A stretch of DNA of 64,000 nt from assembly GCA_046758905.1 (NCBI GenBank), contig JBHIBC010000006.1:1-64000 (forward strand). The letters run 5' to 3'. Positions 17,328 through 26,378 of the stretch are shown piece after piece. Source of the DNA: JBHIBC01 sp046758905 (GTDB lineage: Bacteria; Acidobacteriota; Polarisedimenticolia; Gp22-AA2). The stretch's first letter is position 1; each line of letters opens with the position of its first letter. Below the pieces are notes generated by a model that saw only the letters and a program-made list of their open reading frames with translations, had not been told where the DNA came from and ran no database searches. A program made the translations under genes and the position numbers.

Positions 17328-17374
17328 TTGGGCTCTCGGGCCGGCGCGTCCGGCCTCCGAGGGTCGAGGGGAAG

Positions 17375-19372
17375 ATGAGCTCAGGCCACCGTCGGATCCG
17401 CGCGACCCTGATCGCGCTCGCCCTATCGGCGCCGGCCTCGGGCCCCCTTCCGGCCGCACCGTCCGACGCGGCCAGAGAGCTGCGGCAGGCGCTGCTGCGG
17501 CGCGTGGGCGAGCTGTCCCTGCTGCGGGTGCCGCGCGCGGACCGGGACCTCCCGCAGCCGCGGCGTCCCGACGGGAGCCTCGATCCGCGCTACGCGATCA
17601 CCGAGCCGAAGCGCCTGCTCGGCAAGATGCTGTTCTTCGACCCGATCCGGACGAACCACATTCGCCCCGAGTTCGGCGGCGTCGAGGCGATGGCACAGAC
17701 GGCCTCGTGCGGCTCCTGCCACCTCGGCGCGGCGGCGGGCAAGGCCGGCCTGCCGATCAACCTGGCGGTCGGCGGGGAGGGCCTCGGATTCCCGGACCCG
17801 TCGGCCGGACGGTTCGTGATCCGCCGCCGCGTGCGGCCCGGCTTGGTGGACATCCTCCCGACCCCGATCGAGCTGGTGGTCGATGGGGAGGTGGTGCAGA
17901 GCGGCCGCTTCGACGCGGTCGATTCGGTCCCGCGCCTGTCGCCGAGCATGGTCGGCTTCGCCTTCAACAACCGCCTGCTCGGCGGCGGCGTGGCGGGGGA
18001 GCCGAGCGGTCCCGGCAAGGCGAACGCGAATCCGGACGGCCTGCCCGCCGGGGAGAACCTGGCCGAGCTCGCCGCCCGGGCCCACCGCATGGCCGGGACG
18101 CAGAACGACGCGCTGCAGGCGATCCCGGCCTACGTGCGGCTGTTCCGCGAGGCGTACCCCGCGGAGGCGGCGCTGGCCGAGGCGGCCGGGGAGTTGGGCC
18201 TGCTGATCAACGACCGGACCGTGGCGCGCTCCGTCGCGGCCTTCCTGAGGACCGTGGTCACGCGCGACACCCCCTGGGATCGGTTCCTGGCCGGGGACGA
18301 CGCGGCGATGACGCGCCGCCAGATCCGGGGGGGCCTGCTGTTCGCCCGCTCGACCGAGGAGGGGGGAGCGAACTGCATCGCCTGCCACAGCGGTCCGGCG
18401 CTCAATAAGACGCTGGGGGACGAGCGCGGAGTGCTGGTGGAGGAGAACTTCCACAACGTGGGGATCGGCGACCACCCCCTCGTGGACCTGGCGCGGGCCA
18501 CCTTGGGAGACCCGTCCCTCAGGGACGTCGGCCGGGCCGAGGCGACCGGCGATCCCGCCGACGCGTTCGAGTTCCGCGCCCCCACCCTGCGGCAGCTCCG
18601 GGACGGGAGCCGGTTCACCCACTCCGCGGCGTTCCGATCGGTGCGCGAGGTCGTGCTCTACTTCAACGCGGGCATCCCGCAGGACTCGGGGGCGGCCGCG
18701 GCGGGGAACCTCTCGCGGCTGTTCACGCAGCCCCGCGGAACGACCTATCCGCCGGGGCTGGGCCTCAACCCGGCGCAGATCGACGCGCTGGTCGATTTCC
18801 TGGAGAACGCCCTGTACGACCCGGGCCTCCGGCGTCCCGAGCCCGGCTCCCCCACCCGGCCGTTCGACCCCACCGCCCGCGAGCTGCGTTACTCGACCGA
18901 GCGGCCCGACCTCGCGGCACTCGGGGCGCCCGACGGGCGCATGCCGAGCGGCCTGCCCCCGTTCAACGCCGACCCGCTGTCGAGGCGGGACCTGGGGCTC
19001 GAGCTCCTCGACGTGAGCGGGCGGATCGAGGTGAAGCGGACGGCGATCCGGGCGGGGGCGCCGGCCACGGGCGCGGGGCGACCGCGCCTGAGCCGGGTCG
19101 AGCGCATCACGCTGGTCAACCGCGGCGCCGACCCCATCGACACCGACCTGATGATCGTCCTGCGCGGGCTGACCGAGGGCCTGAGCCTGGCGAACGCCGA
19201 CGGGATCTCGATCGCCGTCCCGGAGCCGGCGCTGCCGTACCGGCGCGTGTTTCTCGAGGGCGGAACCTTGGCGCCGGGGGCGAGCCTCGACCTGCTGCTC
19301 CGCTTCTCCGGCTCGCCGCGCCGCCCGCTCGACTACGAGGCCGTGATCCTCAGCGGTCAGGCGGCGCCCTGA
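17375..19372 (+). CDS. Di-heme cytochrome c peroxidase/MauG-like protein, long form
   Basis: 665 residues from ATG 17375 with GAGGGGAAG immediately upstream. A signal peptide (residues ~1-28) targets it to the periplasm. Two c-type heme motifs are visible, CGSCH in the N-terminal half and CIACH about 220 residues later, each in the CcpA/MauG context (LLGKMLFFDP and FRAPTLRQL). Known relatives reduce hydrogen peroxide or carry out oxidations through a bis-heme centre. This protein is nearly twice the length of a classical peroxidase, with a large inter-heme insertion and a ~150-residue beta-rich C-terminal domain (RVERITLVNRGADPIDTDLMI). The true substrate is open. Confidence 0.82.
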   Translation: MSSGHRRIRATLIALALSAPASGPLPAAPSDAARELRQALLRRVGELSLLRVPRADRDLPQPRRPDGSLDPRYAITEPKRLLGKMLFFDPIRTNHIRPEFGGVEAMAQTASCGSCHLGAAAGKAGLPINLAVGGEGLGFPDPSAGRFVIRRRVRPGLVDILPTPIELVVDGEVVQSGRFDAVDSVPRLSPSMVGFAFNNRLLGGGVAGEPSGPGKANANPDGLPAGENLAELAARAHRMAGTQNDALQAIPAYVRLFREAYPAEAALAEAAGELGLLINDRTVARSVAAFLRTVVTRDTPWDRFLAGDDAAMTRRQIRGGLLFARSTEEGGANCIACHSGPALNKTLGDERGVLVEENFHNVGIGDHPLVDLARATLGDPSLRDVGRAEATGDPADAFEFRAPTLRQLRDGSRFTHSAAFRSVREVVLYFNAGIPQDSGAAAAGNLSRLFTQPRGTTYPPGLGLNPAQIDALVDFLENALYDPGLRRPEPGSPTRPFDPTARELRYSTERPDLAALGAPDGRMPSGLPPFNADPLSRRDLGLELLDVSGRIEVKRTAIRAGAPATGAGRPRLSRVERITLVNRGADPIDTDLMIVLRGLTEGLSLANADGISIAVPEPALPYRRVFLEGGTLAPGASLDLLLRFSGSPRRPLDYEAVILSGQAAP

Positions 19373-19381
19373 AGCATCCTC

Positions 19382-19594
19382 TCAGCGCCGGCGCGCCCTG
19401 CGGCCCCGCCCGCGCGGCCGGCCGGGACGCCGCTTGCGGCTGGAGCGCACGCCGCGGCCGGGGGCCTTAGTGAGGCGTCTCTCGATTCGCCTCAACCGGG
19501 TTTCGATCCTCTTCAGCCGGCCGCCGATCGCTCCCTTCAGGCTTCGGGTGACGACCGCACCCATCGCTCCCACGAGATCCGGTGTTCGGGCCAT
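19382..19594 (-). CDS. Hypothetical small basic coiled-coil protein
   Basis: 70 residues from ATG 19594, which has a strong GAGGGAGG site just upstream. Residues ~18-42 form an amphipathic heptad stretch (GGRLKRIETRLRRIERRLTK), and the final 25 residues are almost only Arg, Lys, Gly and Pro, as in histone H1-like or RNA-binding tails. I do not recognise a family. The good ribosome-binding site and the contrast between its two halves favour a real gene. It converges with the peroxidase gene, nine bases apart. Confidence 0.5.
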   Translation of the reverse strand: MARTPDLVGAMGAVVTRSLKGAIGGRLKRIETRLRRIERRLTKAPGRGVRSSRKRRPGRPRGRGRRARRR

Positions 19595-19684
19595 GAGCCT
19601 CCCTCATCGACTCCCTCCGCTGGGGAGGCGCGAGTCTATCATTCCCGGATGCATTCCGCATCCCGCTCCTCGGGGGCCTCCGGC

Positions 19685-22660
19685 CTAACCGGAGGCCGCC
19701 CCGCGCGGACGGCCGCCGCGGGGCAGGTGCTTCTCGACCTCCAGGATCAGGTCCTGGACCCGGAACGGCTTGAGCAGATAGGCGCGGCCGGTCTTCTCGA
19801 AGAAGGCGCGCGTCTCGGCGGACACGGTGTCGCCCGAGGTGAAGATGATGTTCTCGGCGAGGCGCGGGTAGCCTTCCCGGAGCCGCTCGTACAGCTCCTG
19901 ACCGTCCATCTCGGGCATCTTGAGATCGCTCACGATCAGGTCGTACGGCCTCGCCGCCAGCGCCTCGAGGGCCGCCTGCCCGCCGTCGACGGTGACCACC
20001 GTGTGCCCGCGTCCCGCGAGCGCGTCCTCGATCATGTCGCGGATCGACGGCTCGTCGTCCACCACCAGGATGGTGGCCGCCGGCGCCCTCTCCACCGCGG
20101 CACGTCGGGCCTCCTCGCGCGCCTCCGGCCCGGAGACCAGCGGCAGCTCTATGGTGAACGTCGTCCCCTCCCCTACCGCGCTGGCGACGGAGATCTTCCC
20201 GTTGTGCTCCTTGATGATCCCGTGACAGATCGACAGCCCCAGTCCGGTCCCCTTGCCGATCGGCTTGGTGGTGAAGAAGGGGTCGAAGATCTTCTTCAGG
20301 GTGTCGGGATGGATGCCGGGCCCGTCGTCGCGGATGGTGACCCGGATGTGGTCTTTGGCCGTCGACGTGCCGATCTCGAGCCCGCCCTTTCCGTGCGCCT
20401 CCACCATCGCCTGCTCGGCGTTGGTGATGATGTTCATGAACACCTGCAGGAGCTGGTTCGGATCGGCGAGCGTCCTCGGGAGGTCCGGGGTCAGCCGGGT
20501 CGACACCTTGATCTTCTTGACCCGGAGGTCGTAGGCCCGCAGCTCGATGGTCTTCCCGAGGACCGCGTTGAGATCCGTCATGACGCTCTCGGGCTTGTGC
20601 TTGCGGGCGAAGGTCAGGAGGTTGCGCACGATGCGCGAGGCCCGCTCGGCCTCGTCGCGTATCCGCGCGACCGACTTGCGGACCCTCGCGTCCAGATCCT
20701 TCTCGAGGAGGATCTCGGAGAAGCCGATCACCCCCGCCAGCGGGTTGTTCAGCTCATGAGCGACGCCGGAGACCAGGTTCCCGACCGCCGCCATCTTCTC
20801 CGTCTGGAGCAGCTGCTCGCGGATCTGCTTCTCCTCCGTGATCTCCTTGCAGACGTGGATGATGTACAGGCACTGGCCGGCGGCGTCGAAGCAGGGGATG
20901 GCGGTCAAGGCGAACACCCCGCGCTCTCCCTGGACCTCGCGGGCGATGGCCCTGCGGGCCCGGGTGGCCTCCTCGTGAGGACAGCCGCTCGATCGGCCCA
21001 TCACCGTCTCCAGGATGTCCCCGCACTCCCGGCCGACGTACGCGCGCGGATCGCCTCCGAGCCGGTCCTGCATCGCCAGATTGGCGCGCAGCAGCCGCCC
21101 GTAGCCGTCGTGGATCGACACCATGTCGGGAATGGCGTCGAAGGTCCTCTCCCACTCCCGCCGCTCGCGCTCGATCTGGTCGGCCCGCTCCTTGCTCGCC
21201 CGGGCGAGCCGGCCGGTCTCCATGGTGACCGCCGCGTGATCCGCCACGGCGCGCACCAGGTCCACCTCCTCGGCGCTCCACTGCCGGACGCCGGAGGACA
21301 GGCCGACGGCCACCAGCCCGATGAACTCCTGGCGGGAGACGATCTTCGCCATGATGAAGCTGCGCAGGCCGAAGGGCGCGGCGGCCGGGGAGGCCGGGTC
21401 CTCGCTCAGGTCGGGGCGCAGGCCGAAGTCGGGAACGTTGAGCGGCTCCCTGGAGAACAGCACCGCCGTCCCGAGGGCGGTGGAGGAGAACGGGATGGAG
21501 CCGCGGGGCTTCAGGGGGGCGAGGCCGTCGGCGCGGTGCTCCACCTCCACGCGGAGGACCGCGCCCGGGTCCCCGTCGCCCTCCTCGGCGGTGAAGATCA
21601 CGCAGCGATCGGCGCCTAGGGTTCTGCACAGCTCGACGCTCAGCGACCGGAGGATCCCCTCCATGTCCAGGGGACCGCGCAGCCACGAGACGATCCGGTT
21701 CAGCACCTCGTGGTGCCCCTTCTCGCGCAGGGTGCGCTCGAGAAGGAGGACGCCGGCGACCGTGCCGGAGAGGTGGGCCGCGAAGCTCTGTCCCAGCTCC
21801 AGGTCGCACGCCCGCGCGCTGCGCTCGTCGCCGTAGCCCAGGACCCAGGCCCCGAGGACCCTGTCCTCGCCCTCCAGGGGGAAGACGACCATGGCGCGGA
21901 TCCCCGCGCCCTCGAGCCACTCGCGCGCCGCCCCGAGCCCCTCCTCGCGCCCCGTGTCGCCGATCAGCCGCGGGCGGTTCGCCGACAGCAGGCCGCTGTC
22001 GATCGACGAGCCCAGCCAGTCCCGTATCGCCTGGACGAGCGGGGCGGGGCAGCCGGACGAGGCCAGGACCTCCGCGCCCTGGTTGACGCCGCGCTGCGCC
22101 AGCAGCAGCACGCGGGGCGTGGCCATGAGCGCCCGGGAGGCCTCGTTCACCACGCGCCCTAGGACGTCCCTCTCCCTCACCCCGGCCAGCTCTCTCGTGA
22201 AGGTCGTCAGCGCGGGCCGCTCGCCCGCCCGAGCCGCCCCGGACGGATCGTCCGCCGTCGGGCACGGCTCGCGGTAGGTCAGCAGGACCAGCGCACCCTC
22301 TCCCTCGCTGAGGGACATCACTCGCAGGTCCGCGGGGAAGAGGGAGCCGTCCTTCCGGGAGCAGGAGACGGCCGGGAGAACCGTCCCCGAGCCGTCCGGG
22401 CGCCGGGCGCAGGCGAGGATGCGCTCGAGATCCTCGAGGCCGTGCAGCCGCAGCAGGTCGAGTGTGCCGATGTCGGCCGCGCCGAAGCCGCTGAGGCGGA
22501 AGAACTCGTCGTTCGCCTCGAGCACCAGCCGGGTCGTGAGGTTGACGAGGATCGCCCCTTCACCGAGCCGGTCCATGATCCGGCCGAGATCGTCGATGCT
22601 GATGTCGAGGTGCGAGTCCGGGGCCCTGTCGGGGCGCTCGCCCGCCGCGCTCGTGGTCAA
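19685..22660 (-). CDS. Hybrid sensor histidine kinase (PAS-GAF-GAF-PAS-HisKA-HATPase-REC)
   Basis: 991 residues, no transmembrane segment seen, so cytoplasmic. Approximate order: PAS (20-130), two GAF-like domains (150-310, 330-500), PAS (510-620), HisKA with phospho-histidine H636 in GVAHELNNPLAG, ATPase with the N-box NIITNAEQAM and the G-box DDGPG (779-783), and a C-terminal receiver with phospho-aspartate D912 in VSDLKMPEMDG and conserved K964 in LLKPF. It senses an internal or diffusible cue and feeds a phosphorelay. No response regulator gene is adjacent. The start is TTG 22660 with AAGGGG upstream and a good promoter at 22745-22773. Confidence 0.9.
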   Translation of the reverse strand: MTTSAAGERPDRAPDSHLDISIDDLGRIMDRLGEGAILVNLTTRLVLEANDEFFRLSGFGAADIGTLDLLRLHGLEDLERILACARRPDGSGTVLPAVSCSRKDGSLFPADLRVMSLSEGEGALVLLTYREPCPTADDPSGAARAGERPALTTFTRELAGVRERDVLGRVVNEASRALMATPRVLLLAQRGVNQGAEVLASSGCPAPLVQAIRDWLGSSIDSGLLSANRPRLIGDTGREEGLGAAREWLEGAGIRAMVVFPLEGEDRVLGAWVLGYGDERSARACDLELGQSFAAHLSGTVAGVLLLERTLREKGHHEVLNRIVSWLRGPLDMEGILRSLSVELCRTLGADRCVIFTAEEGDGDPGAVLRVEVEHRADGLAPLKPRGSIPFSSTALGTAVLFSREPLNVPDFGLRPDLSEDPASPAAAPFGLRSFIMAKIVSRQEFIGLVAVGLSSGVRQWSAEEVDLVRAVADHAAVTMETGRLARASKERADQIERERREWERTFDAIPDMVSIHDGYGRLLRANLAMQDRLGGDPRAYVGRECGDILETVMGRSSGCPHEEATRARRAIAREVQGERGVFALTAIPCFDAAGQCLYIIHVCKEITEEKQIREQLLQTEKMAAVGNLVSGVAHELNNPLAGVIGFSEILLEKDLDARVRKSVARIRDEAERASRIVRNLLTFARKHKPESVMTDLNAVLGKTIELRAYDLRVKKIKVSTRLTPDLPRTLADPNQLLQVFMNIITNAEQAMVEAHGKGGLEIGTSTAKDHIRVTIRDDGPGIHPDTLKKIFDPFFTTKPIGKGTGLGLSICHGIIKEHNGKISVASAVGEGTTFTIELPLVSGPEAREEARRAAVERAPAATILVVDDEPSIRDMIEDALAGRGHTVVTVDGGQAALEALAARPYDLIVSDLKMPEMDGQELYERLREGYPRLAENIIFTSGDTVSAETRAFFEKTGRAYLLKPFRVQDLILEVEKHLPRGGRPRGAASG

Positions 22661-22744
22661 GATCCGATCCCCTTGTTGGTGGACCTCCCAGCGGCCGACG
22701 GACGTCGATCGCGCCCCGGGCGACCTGCCCCGCCCACCTTCCGG

Positions 22745-22773
22745 AATATGTGGGCCCCCCGCCCCAAGGTCAA
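22745..22773 (-). promoter_or_regulatory. Sigma-70-type promoter for the hybrid kinase
   Basis: Minus strand: TTGACC (22773-22768), 17-base spacer, CATATT (22750-22745). It lies in the 204-base gap between the aconitase-like gene and the kinase and gives a leader of nearly 80 bases. Confidence 0.6.
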
Positions 22774-22864
22774 CAGCGTCAGGAAACCGTCACGCCGCCC
22801 GACAGACGGGCTGCGAGGCGCTCTCGACCGGATCCGGCGGCGGGCCGTGGGGAGGAGCTCGGGC

Positions 22865-24931
22865 CTAGACCCCGAACTCGGCGGGGCTCCAGGTGAGGCC
22901 GATCTCGGACGGGGGAGCCATGTAGCCGGCGATGGCCGAGGCGGCGACGACCGGAGGGCTGGCCAGGTATCCCTCGCCCCCGACGCCCATCCGGTTCTGC
23001 CAGTTGCGGTTGAACGTGGTGATGGCGCGCTCGCCCCGCCGCAGGGCGTCGTCGCCCTGACCGAAGCAGGGACCGCACCAGGACTCCCGGATCACGCCGC
23101 CGGCGCTCCGGAAGACAGAGGCGATCGGCTCGCCGCTCAGCCTCGGCTCCGGCGTCTCGATCCGGCGGGCCACCGAGCCGCTCCCGGGAAAGACGACGAG
23201 CCGCACCCCGCGCGCCACCCGCGGGTGGCCGGCGCGGCGGGCCGCATCGATCACCAGGGCGGCGGCGAGCAGGTCCTCGTACGAGCCGTTGGTGCACGAG
23301 CCGATGAGCGCCTTGTCGAAGGTCAGGCGCTCGCGCGCCACCTCCTCCGCGGGGTGGGCGTTGCCGGGACTGAAGGGTCGGGCGATCATCGGCACGACCA
23401 GGCTGAGATCGAGCACCTCGTCCTTCTCGAACCGCGCCTCCGGCCCGGACACGATCCGCGGGTAGGGGCAGGCGATCCCGCGCCCGGCGTACCAGGCCTC
23501 CGTGATCGCGTCGCGGGCGAAGATGCCGTTCTGCGCCTCCGCTTCGGCCATCATGTTGGCGATCGTGTTGCGGTAGGTCATCGGGAGCTGTTGCCCGGGG
23601 TCCACGAACTCGACCCCCATCCCCTCCGCCTGGGCGCCGCCCCAGCGCCGCAGCAGCTCCAGCACCACGTCCTTGCCCACCACCCACGGCTGCAGCCTGC
23701 CGGTGAACGTCACCCGCCGCTGCCGCGCCAGGCTGAGGTAGACGTATCCGGTGGCCCAGCCGAACCCCACGGTCGTGCTGCCGACGCCTATCCCGACCGC
23801 CCCGTAGGCGCCGTAGGCGCGGCTGTGCGAGTCCCCGCCGGGGTACAGGCCGCCGGGGAGGATCAGTCCCTGCTCCGGAAGGTAGAAGTGGAAGATGCCG
23901 GTCCCCGGGGCGGCGTAGTGCGGCGGCTCGATGCCGTGGAGCCGGGCGAACTCCCGGGAGATCGCCGTCTGTCGCTGGTCCGCCTCCCGCCCCGTGAACA
24001 CGAAATGATCGCTGACGATCGCCGCCTGCCGGGGATCGATGGCGCGGCCGCCGGTGATCTGGTTGAAGGTGTGGATGGCGAACGGGGCGGTCCCGTCGGA
24101 GGCCGGGAGGAGGTCGGCCCACACCCGCAGGGTGGCGCCCGGGCGGACGTCGGCGTCCCGATCGACCCGGTGGGCGGAGACGATCTGCTCGGTCAACGTC
24201 ATCCGGCGCGCCCGTCTCGGGTCGGGGAAGATCACGCGCGGGACGGCGCGGACCGATTCGACGAACTCGCGCCGGCCCACGGCGATGATGCCGCCCGATC
24301 TGCGGATCTCCTCCTCCTTGGCGGTCAGCGGCAGCGGCTCGTAGGTCCGGCCCCGCGTGACGTTGGCGAGACCGCGCGTCGCGACGTCGAAGCTGAACTC
24401 GTCGCCGTCGCGCGCCTCCTCCACCGCCTCGGGACATTGCACGACGTGCAGCCCGAGGTTGAGGGCGTTGCGCCGGAAGATGTCCCCCATGTCGGCGCCG
24501 CACACGACGACCATCTCCAGCCCCGCGTCCTCCGCGACCCCACGGAGCCCCGCCGGCGACATCTCGCGCGACGATCCGATGGCGAACCGGTCGCCGGCGA
24601 TCAGGAAGGTCTCGCCCCGGTGGACACGGCTGCGGAAGTCGGGCATCAGGTGACGGAAGGCGCCCGCCTTCCAGCGCTCGTCGAGGCGCTCGAGGCTCTC
24701 GGAGACGCAATCGGAGGCCGGGGTGATCTGGTCGGTGTCGACCGCGTCCCGCTTCCTCCCGGGACGCTCCGGATCCCAGAGGATCAGGGCTCGGCCCCGG
24801 ACGACGCGGCGGCGCCCGTCCCCCGCGGGCGGCGCGGCGCGCCGAGCGGCGCTCGTCGCGCTCGACGCGCCGGGCTTCAGCCGGGCCGGGCGGATGGGCG
24901 CCGCAGGCGAATCGCGCCGCCCCGCGCTCAA
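22865..24931 (-). CDS. Aconitase/isopropylmalate isomerase-family hydro-lyase with swivel domain at the N-terminus
   Basis: 688 residues. Residues ~45-215 match the LeuD-like swivel domain (AVDTDQITPA, GDRFAIGSSRE, NLGLHVVQCPEAVEEA). Residues ~240-688 match the LeuC/aconitase core with the [4Fe-4S] ligands in IGSCTNGSYED and WCGPCFGQG, and PGGDSHSRAYGAYG near the active site. The family interconverts hydroxy-acids by dehydration and rehydration; the substrate here is unclear. AcnA-type enzymes carry the swivel at the C-terminus. Here it precedes the core as in AcnB, but without AcnB's N-terminal HEAT-like domain. Start TTG 24931 is uncertain: the first ~40 residues are low-complexity. Confidence 0.82.
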   Translation of the reverse strand: MSAGRRDSPAAPIRPARLKPGASSATSAARRAAPPAGDGRRRVVRGRALILWDPERPGRKRDAVDTDQITPASDCVSESLERLDERWKAGAFRHLMPDFRSRVHRGETFLIAGDRFAIGSSREMSPAGLRGVAEDAGLEMVVVCGADMGDIFRRNALNLGLHVVQCPEAVEEARDGDEFSFDVATRGLANVTRGRTYEPLPLTAKEEEIRRSGGIIAVGRREFVESVRAVPRVIFPDPRRARRMTLTEQIVSAHRVDRDADVRPGATLRVWADLLPASDGTAPFAIHTFNQITGGRAIDPRQAAIVSDHFVFTGREADQRQTAISREFARLHGIEPPHYAAPGTGIFHFYLPEQGLILPGGLYPGGDSHSRAYGAYGAVGIGVGSTTVGFGWATGYVYLSLARQRRVTFTGRLQPWVVGKDVVLELLRRWGGAQAEGMGVEFVDPGQQLPMTYRNTIANMMAEAEAQNGIFARDAITEAWYAGRGIACPYPRIVSGPEARFEKDEVLDLSLVVPMIARPFSPGNAHPAEEVARERLTFDKALIGSCTNGSYEDLLAAALVIDAARRAGHPRVARGVRLVVFPGSGSVARRIETPEPRLSGEPIASVFRSAGGVIRESWCGPCFGQGDDALRRGERAITTFNRNWQNRMGVGGEGYLASPPVVAASAIAGYMAPPSEIGLTWSPAEFGV

Positions 24932-25211
24932 GGCAGTGCCCCTGCCGGAGCGAGGTCCCGTCGCGGGATCGGCGGGCCGGCGGCGGCCCCGATCGAGGCA
25001 TTGGCGTCCTCATCGCCGCGGCGCCTCATGATCCGCCTCGGCCGATCCCGTCGGAGAGCGCCTCGCAGCGGCGCCTGAGAGTGGGTCGCATCGATCGCCT
25101 GCCCGGACCGGCATTGTAGTCCGTCCCCCCGGACGGAGGAAGATCGACGCCTCGACCCGAAGCCGCCTCTCATCGCTGCCGGCCGGCGGGGTGAGCGCCC
25201 GCGCCCCCGGC

Positions 25212-26375
25212 TCAGTTCAGCCGGCGCCCGTCCGCGGGGTCGAAGAGGTGCAGGCGGGACCGGTCGAACCGCAGCCCGACCCGCTCCCCGACGGCGACGC
25301 GCAGATCCGGAGGGGCGATGCACCTCAGGCGCGGCGGACCCCCGCCGGCCTCCGGCGCGACGTGCACCAGGGTCTCGCTGCCGAGCGGCTCGATCACGTC
25401 CACTCGGCCCACCGCGTCGGCCTCCTCTCCGGACGGCTCGACGATCCGCACGTCGTGCGGCCGGATGCCGAGCGTGACCTCCCGGCCCTCCGCCAGGGAT
25501 CCGCGCGGCGTTCCTCCGCCGCCCCTCGGGCCCGCGGGGCTCCCCATCACGGCGCCGGACGGATCGCGTCCCCTCTCGATCTCGAGGTCCCGGCCCCCGC
25601 ACTCCGGCCGGACCCGCCCGCCCCCCGGGGAGCGGATCGACCCCCTCAGCAGGTTCATCGAGGGAGCCCCGATGAACGTCCCGACGAACTCCGTCGCCGG
25701 CTCGCGGTAGACCTCCATCGGCGGGCCGACCTGCTCGACCGCGCCCGCCCGCATGACCGCCAGCCGGTCGGCGAGCGTCAGCGCCTCCTCCTGGTCGTGG
25801 GTCACGTAGAGCATGGTCGCGCTCAGCCGCCCGTGCAGCCGCTTGAGCTCGGCGCGCATCTGCAGGCGGAGGTGGGCGTCCAGGTTCGACAGCGGCTCGT
25901 CGAGCAGGAACGCCCGCGGCTCCCGCGCGATAGCGCGGCCGAGCGCCACGCGCTGCCGCTGGCCGCCGGAGAGCTGCGCGGGCCTGCGGTCCAACAGCGA
26001 CGCGAGGCCTAGCGCCCGCGCGACCCGGGCGACACGCTCCGCGATCTCGGCGCGCCGCACGCCGTGCATCCTCAGCCCGAACTCCAGGTTCCGGCGGACG
26101 GTCTTGTGCGGGTAGAGGGCGTAGCTTTGGAACACCATCGCCAGGTCCCGGTCCTGCGGCGGCAGCGCGGTCACGTCCCGGCCGCCGATCAGCACCCGTC
26201 CGCGCTCGGGCGTCTCGAGCCCGGCCACCAGACGCAGCACGGTGCTCTTGCCGCACCCCGAGGGCCCGACCAGAACGACCAGCTCGCCGTCGCGCACCTC
26301 AAGGTCGACGTCCCGCACCGCCTCCACGCCTGCGCCGTACGTCTTGCCGACCGCATCGAGCCTTATGGACGCCAT
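25212..26375 (-). CDS. ABC importer ATP-binding protein (MalK/UgpC type)
   Basis: 387 residues. Walker A GPSGCGKST, Q-loop FQSYALYPHKT, signature LSGGQRQRVALGRA, Walker B AFLLDEPLSNLD and the H-loop VTHDQEEA are all present, followed by a TOBE regulatory domain from about residue 240. A Gly/Pro/Arg-rich insert (residues ~260-300) interrupts that domain. The protein powers uptake through the two downstream-numbered permeases. It is the last gene of the importer operon, starting three bases after the MalG-like permease stop. The 280 bases upstream toward 24931 contain a TACAAT -10-like box (25113-25118, minus strand) that would serve the aconitase-like gene. Confidence 0.93.
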   Translation of the reverse strand: MASIRLDAVGKTYGAGVEAVRDVDLEVRDGELVVLVGPSGCGKSTVLRLVAGLETPERGRVLIGGRDVTALPPQDRDLAMVFQSYALYPHKTVRRNLEFGLRMHGVRRAEIAERVARVARALGLASLLDRRPAQLSGGQRQRVALGRAIAREPRAFLLDEPLSNLDAHLRLQMRAELKRLHGRLSATMLYVTHDQEEALTLADRLAVMRAGAVEQVGPPMEVYREPATEFVGTFIGAPSMNLLRGSIRSPGGGRVRPECGGRDLEIERGRDPSGAVMGSPAGPRGGGGTPRGSLAEGREVTLGIRPHDVRIVEPSGEEADAVGRVDVIEPLGSETLVHVAPEAGGGPPRLRCIAPPDLRVAVGERVGLRFDRSRLHLFDPADGRRLN

Positions 26376-26378
26376 CGC

